A DNA stretch of 28,274 nucleotides from Mycoplasmatota bacterium (GTDB lineage: Bacteria; Bacillota_I; Bacilli_A; Izemoplasmatales; Hujiaoplasmataceae), in contig JAGLYJ010000010.1 in assembly GCA_023132365.1 (NCBI GenBank), positions 1 through 28,274 of the forward strand, given 5' to 3'. Positions 22,747-28,274 of the stretch are shown piece by piece. The notes beneath the pieces were generated by a model that was not told the DNA's origin, searched no databases, and saw nothing but the letters and a program-made list of their open reading frames with translations. Every line of letters begins with the position of its first letter. Position 1 is the first letter of the stretch. The translations under genes and the position numbers were made by a program.

Positions 22747-23598
22747 TTATAAATTTTTAATATATCTGTTAATAGAAACTGTCGCTTGAGCTCCATCACT
22801 AGTAGCTTTTACTATCTGTAATAGTCCACCAATAGTGTCACCTGCTGCAAATAATCCTGGAACATTCGTCATAAACAATTTATCAACAATAACATTGTTT
22901 TTTTCATCTAAGAAAGCGCCCATTCTTAATGCAAAATCTGATGCTGAAGGCGAACCAATTGCTATGAATAAAACATCTATATCATATTCGTCTGATTTAG
23001 TTACCACTTTACTTACAGTATTTTCACCTTTTAATTCAAGAATTTTTTCACGAACAACTTTTTCTTCTACATCTGCTTCTAAATCCATTCCATCAGTAAA
23101 AATTGTTATGTCTTTACTAAAGTTCTTCAATATTTCAAGCTCTTCTAACATGAATTCTTTGTTTCCTACAAGACCAATTTTCTTGTCACGATAAATAAAC
23201 CCATCACAAATGGCACAGTAAGAAATACCTTTTCCAATAAAATCATTAAATCCTTTTACTTTTAGAGTGGCTTGTGATTTTCCAGTAGCTAATAATACTA
23301 CTTTACTTTTATATTCTGACTTGATAGTTTTAACTGTATATTCAGGGGAATTGTCAATACTTAAAACTTCATCATTAACTATTTCTACCCCTAATCGTCT
23401 TGCTTGAGCATGGCCCCTCTTTAAAAGCTCAGGTCCAGTTATTGTTTCTTCAAACCCATAATAGTTATCAATATGTTTTGTTTTTCCTAATGCACCTGCG
23501 TCCTTCATTATTAACAAAACACTTTTTTTAAATCTCTGTAAATAAATAGCGGCGGTAGTACCTGCTGGCCCACCACCGATTACTATTGCATCATACAT
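22747..23598 (-). CDS. trxB: Thioredoxin reductase-like flavoprotein lacking NADPH motifs
   Basis: A 283-residue FAD enzyme that reduces thioredoxin. The FAD site GGGPAG (8-13), redox pair Cys128-Ala-Ile-Cys131 in SYCAICDGF, and C-terminal FAD segment GLFAAGDTIGG are all present. The second nucleotide site is not: where ordinary TrxB has GGGNTAVEEA it reads GLVGNKEFMLEEL (142-154), and no HRRxxxR follows (ITIFTDGMDLEA, about 164-175). It is also about 30 residues shorter. This matches what is described for ferredoxin-dependent flavin thioredoxin reductases of clostridia. The electron donor is inferred, and a ferredoxin would fit an Rnf-bearing organism. It lies ten bases after trxA. Confidence 0.85.
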   Translation of the reverse strand: MYDAIVIGGGPAGTTAAIYLQRFKKSVLLIMKDAGALGKTKHIDNYYGFEETITGPELLKRGHAQARRLGVEIVNDEVLSIDNSPEYTVKTIKSEYKSKVVLLATGKSQATLKVKGFNDFIGKGISYCAICDGFIYRDKKIGLVGNKEFMLEELEILKNFSKDITIFTDGMDLEADVEEKVVREKILELKGENTVSKVVTKSDEYDIDVLFIAIGSPSASDFALRMGAFLDEKNNVIVDKLFMTNVPGLFAAGDTIGGLLQIVKATSDGAQATVSINRYIKNL

Positions 23599-23608
23599 GT
23601 TATAGTCC

Positions 23609-23920
23609 TTATAGTCCTAAGCGTTTGATTAAATCTTCTTTTCTCATTAATCCGATAACTTGAGTTTTTAATTGACCATTTTCAAATAATAATACTGTAG
23701 GTATACTTGATATACGGTATTGGTTAGCTAAATATCCTTCTTCGTCAACATTTACTTTCGCAACTATTACTTTACCTGCTAAATCTTTTTCAACTTCTTC
23801 TAATACTGGTGCTAGCATTAGGCATGGTCTACACCATTGTGCCCAAAAATCAACGATAACTGGCACTTCTGATTCTAATACATCTTTTTTGAATGTTTCT
23901 GTAGTTACTTTAATTGGCAT
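23609..23920 (-). CDS. trxA: Thioredoxin with CRPC active site
   Basis: A 103-residue single-domain thioredoxin, cytoplasmic, reduced by the adjacent reductase. The active site is Trp29-Cys30-Arg31-Pro32-Cys33, with Arg in place of the usual Gly. The rest is orthodox: VDFWA at 23-27, cis-Pro in SSIPTVLLF (about 71-79), and a terminal helix. The start at 23920 follows AGGAGG. It is first in a two-gene unit with its own promoter. The CRPC variant may tune redox potential or partner choice for the unusual reductase. Confidence 0.93.
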   Translation of the reverse strand: MPIKVTTETFKKDVLESEVPVIVDFWAQWCRPCLMLAPVLEEVEKDLAGKVIVAKVNVDEEGYLANQYRISSIPTVLLFENGQLKTQVIGLMRKEDLIKRLGL

Positions 23921-23950
23921 AACTTGTTCCTCCTATTTAAAATTCAATCT

Positions 23951-23979
23951 ATTTTAACAAATGTTTTTTGATTTGACAA
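23951..23979 (-). promoter_or_regulatory. Promoter of trxA-trxB
   Basis: On the minus strand TTGTCA (23974-23979), 17 bp, then TAAAAT (23951-23956) preceded by TG at the extended -10 position. It fits in the 68-base gap after the acetyltransferase gene. Confidence 0.7.
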
Positions 23980-23988
23980 CTGTTTTGC

Positions 23989-24447
23989 TTAAAAATTAGA
24001 TTCATCTAGTCTAAAGGTAATCCAATCACCTAAAGGTGTTGCTTTTTTGCTTTTATAAAAATCTATCGCAGGTTTATTCCAATTCAAACAAACCCACTCT
24101 ACACGGCCGCAATTATTTGTTTTCGCAATATCTATAAGGGAATTAAATAATTCTTTACCTATTCCCCTTGACCTATATTCTTTTTTAATGAACAAGTCCT
24201 CTAAATAGAGTCCTTTCTTGCCTTTGAAAGTTGAAAAATTATAGAAATATAGGGCAAACCCAACTGGTTTTTCTTGCGTGTAAGCAAGAAGAACGTTAGC
24301 ATTTAATTCATCAAATAATTCTTTTTCTAGTAAGGGGACACTAGCTGTAACTTCATCTAGCATTTTTTCATATGTAGCTAAACCTTTAATCAAATCTAGA
24401 ATAACTTGACAGTCTTCTCTTTTAGCTTGCTTTATTAGAATATTCAT
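23989..24447 (-). CDS. GNAT N-acetyltransferase, SSAT/thialysine-like
   Basis: A 152-residue acetyl-CoA-dependent acetyltransferase. The wording LATYEKMLDEVTAS (23-36), FALYFYNFSTFKGKKGLYLEDLF, the acetyl-CoA loop YRSRGIGKEL and EWVCLNWNKPAIDFY matches the spermidine/spermine and thialysine N-acetyltransferase branch. The natural substrate is probably a small polyamine or amine but cannot be read directly. The gene begins 26 bases inside the end of the guanylate kinase-like gene, with only a weak ribosome binding site. This suggests coupled translation. Confidence 0.82.
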   Translation of the reverse strand: MNILIKQAKREDCQVILDLIKGLATYEKMLDEVTASVPLLEKELFDELNANVLLAYTQEKPVGFALYFYNFSTFKGKKGLYLEDLFIKKEYRSRGIGKELFNSLIDIAKTNNCGRVEWVCLNWNKPAIDFYKSKKATPLGDWITFRLDESNF

Positions 24448-24997
24448 TATAATTCTCTTTCTTGATTTGTAATAACCTTATATATTCAGAATAGATTTTA
24501 TCAGCCACACTGCTTAAAGACATGTTTGAAGTATCAATAGTTAGATCAAGATTCTTTAAATTAGATAAATTGAAATCTACTCTATCAGAAGAAATTCTTC
24601 TATTTATGTCTTTTTGTTTATCTTTTCTTTCCTTCATACGAGACATTCTAATCGCTTCATCAGTGTTTAAATATATCGCTACTATAGGGCATGGATTGAT
24701 ATCCATCATTGATTTATATCCTTGAGGCTCAAGGATTATAAACTTATCATCTTCTAATTCGCTTCTTGGAGTTCCATACCAATTACCATTATATTCAGCA
24801 GTTTCAATAAAGAAATCTTTCTCTTCTAGTTCTTTAAATTTTTCGATAGAAAAGAAATGATAATCAAACCCATCGATTTCACTTATTCTTTTAGCTCTAG
24901 TTGTGCATGTTACAACTCGTGAAATAGGATATTTATTAATCATAATTTTTGCGGATTCTGTTTTACCTGATGCACTAGGTCCTATAAGTACTAACAT
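24422..24997 (-). CDS. gmk: Guanylate kinase-like protein
   Basis: A 191-residue P-loop kinase of the guanylate kinase family, which phosphorylates GMP to GDP with ATP. The P-loop GPSASGKT (6-13), the TCTTRAKRISEIDGFDYHFF GMP-binding stretch (about 30-49) and AEYNGNWYGTP (67-77) are present. In the later half, ILEPQG replaces the usual acidic DIDVQG, and the lid region is divergent. It is slightly shorter than housekeeping Gmk. It may therefore be the main enzyme in a divergent lineage or a second, specialised copy. The start at 24997 follows GGAGG. The promoter region is shared divergently with ktrB. Confidence 0.75.
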   Translation of the reverse strand: MLVLIGPSASGKTESAKIMINKYPISRVVTCTTRAKRISEIDGFDYHFFSIEKFKELEEKDFFIETAEYNGNWYGTPRSELEDDKFIILEPQGYKSMMDINPCPIVAIYLNTDEAIRMSRMKERKDKQKDINRRISSDRVDFNLSNLKNLDLTIDTSNMSLSSVADKIYSEYIRLLQIKKENYNEYSNKAS

Positions 24998-25022
24998 TCA
25001 ATCCTCCATTTTTTTATATATA

Positions 25023-25035
25023 TACATTATAACAA
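25023..25035 (-). promoter_or_regulatory. Extended -10 box for the guanylate kinase-like gene
   Basis: The minus strand reads TGTTATAAT just upstream of the kinase gene, about 30 bases before its start. No clear -35 is seen at 17 bp. The box is close to the 25041-25061 palindrome. Confidence 0.45.
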
Positions 25036-25040
25036 ATATT

Positions 25041-25061
25041 TTTTGTTACGGAATAACAAAA
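25041..25061. promoter_or_regulatory. 21-bp palindrome between divergent promoters
   Basis: TTTTGTTA (25041-25048) and TAACAAAA (25054-25061) are perfect inverted 8-mers around CGGAA. It lies between the divergent -10 box of the kinase gene and the -35 of ktrB. It is a candidate operator; no regulator is known. Confidence 0.4.
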
Positions 25062-25078
25062 TCAAATATTATCGGAAT

Positions 25079-25107
25079 TTGCCAAATTTGCTTAAAAGTA
25101 GTATAAT
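25079..25107 (+). promoter_or_regulatory. Promoter of ktrB
   Basis: TTGCCA (25079-25084) and TATAAT (25102-25107) are separated by exactly 17 bp, with transcription expected near 25114. The leader is short (about 36 bases), too short for a c-di-AMP riboswitch. Confidence 0.75.
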
Positions 25108-25149
25108 ATCTTCGAAATTTTTGTTTGATATGAAAGGGTAGGCATTGAT

Positions 25150-26469
25150 ATGAAAAAACGCAAATTTACGCCTTTAGCTGTAATCGCAATAAGTTTCTTA
25201 GGTATTATAGTTTTAGGAGTATTTCTTTTTAAATTACCAATTTCAACACAAGCCCCGGGATCTTTAAGTTGGGTTGATTCAATATTTATATCAACTTCAG
25301 CGGTTTGTGTGACTGGATTATCTACAATTGCTGATCTATCAAGTACTTTATCAGTGTTTGGAAAAATCGTACTTGCACTATTGATTCAAATTGGTGGTAT
25401 TGGTATTGTTACTATTGCGATCTATGTTTTAATCGTTTTAGGAATCAAAATTGGTGTAACTGAGAGATATGTGATTAAAGAAGCGCTAAATCAACACTCG
25501 TTATCAGGCGTTATTAATCTTGTTAAATCAATTATTATAACTACCTTAATTATTGAAACATTTGGTATGATAATCAATTTTATTGTTTTTATTCAAGAAT
25601 TTGAGTTTTGGAAGGCGTTAGGAATATCCGCATTCCATTCAATTTCATCATTTAATAATGCAGGTTTTGATATATTAGGTCCAGAATCAATCCAATTATA
25701 TAGTTCAAATATATTGTTAAATATCAACACAATGCTATTAATCGTTGTTGGCGGTATTGGTTTCATCGTAATTAGAGACATTTTAGCCAAAAGAAGATGG
25801 GCAAATTTAAGTTTATATTCAAAAATCGTTCTTAAAACTACTCTATTCTTAATTATATCTGGTGCATTAATTATTAAATTCTTTGAATGGAATAATGCAA
25901 CTTGGCTACAAGCTATTTTCCAGAGTATAACTACAAGAACTGCTGGTTTTTCGACAATTGATATAAATCTATTTTCTTATTCAACATTAATAGTTATTAT
26001 GATATTCATGTTCATTGGGGCGTCACCTAACTCAACTGGTGGTGGTATTAAAACAACTACTTTGTATATCATGTTTAGATCAATTAAAAGTTTCTTAAGT
26101 GGAAAACCGGTCATTATAAGCAATCGTAAAATAGGTATAGAATCAAGAATTAAAGCCTTTACACTGGCAATTCTAGCTTTCACTTCTACTTTGACAGTAT
26201 TTATTATACTATCAAAAATTGAGGCAAATAACGTTGTTGAGATGCCGTTTATCAAACTGCTCTTTGAGACATTTAGTGCCTTTGGCACAGTTGGATTAAG
26301 TATGGGAATCACTCCAAACTTAATGCCTGCATCTAAAGTATTATTGTCCGCTTTAATGTTTTTAGGTAGATTAGGTCCAATTACTATTTTTGGACTAATG
26401 AATAAAAACTGGGGACATCCTCAAACATCATCTATTGAGTATGCTACAGAAAGAATTATTATAGGTTAA
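25150..26469 (+). CDS. ktrB: Ktr/Trk potassium-uptake membrane subunit
   Basis: A 439-residue K+ (or Na+-coupled K+) transporter of the TrkH/KtrB family. Four membrane-pore-membrane repeats are visible from their pore loops with conserved glycines: SAVCVTGLST (about 50-59), SSFNNAGFD (about 172-180), TTRTAGFST (about 262-270) and SAFGTVGLS (about 376-384). The length matches KtrB rather than the longer TrkH. ATG at 25150 has AAAGGGTAGG upstream. It is the only plus-strand gene here and ends in a terminator. The cytoplasmic KtrA/TrkA partner is not in the window and must be encoded elsewhere. Confidence 0.92.
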   Translation: MKKRKFTPLAVIAISFLGIIVLGVFLFKLPISTQAPGSLSWVDSIFISTSAVCVTGLSTIADLSSTLSVFGKIVLALLIQIGGIGIVTIAIYVLIVLGIKIGVTERYVIKEALNQHSLSGVINLVKSIIITTLIIETFGMIINFIVFIQEFEFWKALGISAFHSISSFNNAGFDILGPESIQLYSSNILLNINTMLLIVVGGIGFIVIRDILAKRRWANLSLYSKIVLKTTLFLIISGALIIKFFEWNNATWLQAIFQSITTRTAGFSTIDINLFSYSTLIVIMIFMFIGASPNSTGGGIKTTTLYIMFRSIKSFLSGKPVIISNRKIGIESRIKAFTLAILAFTSTLTVFIILSKIEANNVVEMPFIKLLFETFSAFGTVGLSMGITPNLMPASKVLLSALMFLGRLGPITIFGLMNKNWGHPQTSSIEYATERIIIG

Positions 26470-26470
26470 A

Positions 26471-26505
26471 AAAATATCCTCTACCAAATTGTAGAGGATA
26501 TTTTT
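26471..26505. terminator. Bidirectional terminator between convergent genes
   Basis: A 13-bp perfect stem (26472-26484 and 26491-26503, loop CAAATT) is followed by T on the plus strand and by A's on the left, giving T on the minus strand. It serves both ktrB and the oppositely directed zinc-ribbon gene, whose stop at 26504 touches it. Confidence 0.9.
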
Positions 26506-27181
26506 ATGCATGAAATCTTTTCTTAATTTCTTCTTTAATTGATTTTGGAAAAAAGAAAATTATAAATAATAGAATAAAAGTAGCTGCGCCAAAAGCTGTT
26601 ATTGATGGCCAAAATACAGTAACTACGTTAGCAAAAGCTAGTATTAGCGGTACAATCGAGAAGGTCAATATTATCAATAAATAAAAGAAATAATCACGGT
26701 AATTAATTCTTCTTAGCCAAATTATAAATGTTATTGCTAAAACTGAACTTAATAGAAGTATCGGCATTACATAGTTAGTTGACCAACCATCATTTTCTAT
26801 TGTAGTTGAATAATCAACATATATTAATAACAAAATTAATAGAACAGTCAATAAAGCTATTCTGAAAGCTATATTTCTTCTAGAAAATACACCCACCCTT
26901 ACTAAGAACCAAAAATAGATAATCGATCCAATTGGAATAAAAGACCAATACACACCACTTCTATCTGCGATATTAATTATTCCTAGTATTATTATCGATA
27001 TTATTGTAAAAAATAATAGAATTTTTTTTGTAATTGGTAGAACTTGTCTTCTTAAAGAAACATATTCGGGATAAACTTCTTTAAAATCAGTATAGGTTTC
27101 TCCATTTAAGACTTGATGGCATAGTGGGCAATATTGTTGTTTTGTATTAATTGTTATGCCGCATTTATCACATTTTTTCAT
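26504..27181 (-). CDS. Zinc-ribbon membrane protein (DUF6320-like)
   Basis: A 225-residue protein. The N-terminal zinc ribbon has Cys4-x2-Cys7 and Cys18-x2-Cys21 (CDKCG, CPLCH). About six membrane helices follow between 50 and 210 in a short basic-ended protein. I recognise this layout as the DUF6320-type protein commonly found next to an alcohol-acetyltransferase/condensation-like gene in Firmicutes, as it is here. The function is unknown. The start at 27181 overlaps the stop of that upstream gene in ATGA, so the two are co-translated. The family name is from memory and unchecked. Confidence 0.75.
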   Translation of the reverse strand: MKKCDKCGITINTKQQYCPLCHQVLNGETYTDFKEVYPEYVSLRRQVLPITKKILLFFTIISIIILGIINIADRSGVYWSFIPIGSIIYFWFLVRVGVFSRRNIAFRIALLTVLLILLLIYVDYSTTIENDGWSTNYVMPILLLSSVLAITFIIWLRRINYRDYFFYLLIILTFSIVPLILAFANVVTVFWPSITAFGAATFILLFIIFFFPKSIKEEIKKRFHA

Positions 27182-28274
27182 ATATATTCCTCCACGTAAT
27201 TACTTGTGATTTCTACATCAAATCCAAGTTCGGAAAAATGTCTGAAGAATTCACGTTCAATATTTGTTTCAATGATTGATCTTGTAAATGTTATATTTAA
27301 TAAATCATTATATGATATTATTGAGCAATTCACTGCGTTATAGTAACCAGCAAAAACTGCGGCTGAAATACCTTTTATATAAGGTGTCATTGATTCTGGA
27401 AAGCTTATTTTTCCAATGTTAGTTAAACTCATAGTGTTTAGTTTCATTCCTAACATGTTATATCCAATTTTTAAAGCATATTTTTTTACAAAATATGGCA
27501 TAAATCTCAGAAAAAAATTCTTTTCAAAAGCGACATTTTCACTCATTTTTCTTATAAGTTCTTCTTTTGTCATTTCTACTTTGAATTGTTTTTTCACTAA
27601 ATCAAAAAGTTCTTCTAAAGTGATATCTGAGTTATCCATAACCATTCTAGCTTTAACAAAATTAGAAAAATTCCTTAGAGTACCAGATGGAAAATGTTTT
27701 CTTAAATTAACCGGAACGAATATCTTAACTGGAGAAGAATTTCCTTTTAAATGTTCTCGGTATCTTATCTGAGTGCTATATATAACATACATCATTAAAG
27801 CTGCAAAATATTCTGTCATCGTTAGGTTTTTACTTCTAGCTAACTCTAACATCTTTTTTGTGGATATTGTTCCAGATATTAACCCTGTATTATAATCAGG
27901 TAATTGAGTTCCTTTTATCCTAAACGCTCTTCTCTCATCAACATGTTTGCGATTCTTTCTATTATAATATTTTTCATTCGCATCTTCATATTCCTCTTGA
28001 GTGGGTCTTTCACTTTTAGTTTTTATTATATTATCTGGTTTAACATTGTACCCTTTTAATATCAAGTATTCATATGCTAAAGTTTGAATTAATGCGATTA
28101 CACCACCACCATCAGCTAACGAGTGAAACATCTCAATGGCTATAAGGTTCTTTCTATATAATACTTTTAGAAGGTAACAATTATTCTCTCTAGGTTCCAT
28201 CGCTGTACAAATATGGTGATCCATTTCTCTTATTACAAATGGTTTGGTGTTGTAATCAAGATAATTCCAAAAAA
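27178..28274 (-). CDS. Condensation/alcohol acetyltransferase-like protein (5' end beyond window)
   Basis: A CoA-dependent acyltransferase of the condensation-domain fold. The catalytic HxxxDG motif appears as FHSLADGGG, about 34 residues after the first internal Met at 28224. The reading frame continues open upstream of that Met to the window edge (residues ending NTKPFVIRE). The true start therefore lies outside and the gene is 5'-partial. Later landmarks are FVPVNLRKHFPSGTLRNFSN, equivalent to the family's mid-domain bridge, and LTNIGKISFP near the C terminus. The acyl donor and acceptor are unknown. It overlaps the zinc-ribbon membrane protein gene by four bases. Confidence 0.8.
   Translation of the reverse strand, partial: FWNYLDYNTKPFVIREMDHHICTAMEPRENNCYLLKVLYRKNLIAIEMFHSLADGGGVIALIQTLAYEYLILKGYNVKPDNIIKTKSERPTQEEYEDANEKYYNRKNRKHVDERRAFRIKGTQLPDYNTGLISGTISTKKMLELARSKNLTMTEYFAALMMYVIYSTQIRYREHLKGNSSPVKIFVPVNLRKHFPSGTLRNFSNFVKARMVMDNSDITLEELFDLVKKQFKVEMTKEELIRKMSENVAFEKNFFLRFMPYFVKKYALKIGYNMLGMKLNTMSLTNIGKISFPESMTPYIKGISAAVFAGYYNAVNCSIISYNDLLNITFTRSIIETNIEREFFRHFSELGFDVEITSNYVEEYI

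Overview
The window is a low-GC, gene-dense bacterial chromosome segment. Nearly every gene lies on the minus strand; only one ktrB-like gene reads plus. Genes use the standard code (TGA appears as a stop, Trp is TGG), with purine-rich ribosome binding sites and several TGTTATAAT extended -10 boxes. An anaerobic, fermentative Firmicute or a Mollicutes relative with the standard code (Acholeplasma/Izemoplasma/Haloplasma-like) fits best. That placement is inference; no taxonomic marker gene is present.

Layout from left to right. (1) 50-970 is a D-2-hydroxyacid dehydrogenase. (2) 1056-3063 is an overlapping two-gene unit: an alpha-oxoamine synthase closest to bacterial serine palmitoyltransferase, and a classical short-chain dehydrogenase. 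Together they could make sphinganine. (3) 3207-10264 is a complete histidine-degradation operon in the order hutH-hutU-ftcD-hutI-fchA plus a transaldolase/fructose-6-phosphate aldolase. It runs from a clear promoter overlapped by a near-consensus cre box. Histidine becomes glutamate, and the formimino carbon becomes methenyl-tetrahydrofolate.

(4) 10380-14141 is a small genomic island at a tRNA-Lys(CTT) gene. The intact tRNA is at its right end, a displaced 46-bp copy of the tRNA 3' part is at its left end, and a tRNA-Phe 3' fragment lies inside. It carries two secreted or membrane proteins of unknown function, a small membrane protein, and an XRE repressor with operator-like direct repeats. 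No integrase is visible. (5) 14189-14704 is a membrane-anchored protein of unknown function.

(6) 14815-21193 holds a double-repeat extracytoplasmic lipoprotein followed (reading right to left) by an Rnf operon, rnfC-D-G'-G-E-A-B. The Rnf operon has an extra RnfG-like subunit and a very short RnfB. RnfD, both RnfG proteins and the lipoprotein carry ApbE-type flavinylation motifs of the form DxxAG[AS][ST]. This suggests an Rnf complex extended with extra covalently bound flavins outside the membrane.

(7) 21286-22566 is a chorismate mutase plus threonine aldolase pair. (8) 22747-23920 is a trxA-trxB pair in which the reductase has lost the usual NADPH-binding motifs and the thioredoxin has a CRPC active site. 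This resembles ferredoxin-dependent flavin thioredoxin reductases. (9) 23989-24997 is a guanylate kinase-like gene overlapping a GNAT gene. It is divergent from ktrB (25150-26469), with a 21-bp palindrome between them. (10) 26504-28274 is a zinc-ribbon membrane protein plus a condensation/alcohol-acetyltransferase-like gene cut by the window edge.

The most notable items are the candidate sphingolipid pair, the modified flavin-rich Rnf system, the NADPH-motif-less thioredoxin reductase, and the tRNA-bounded island with two different tRNA remnants.
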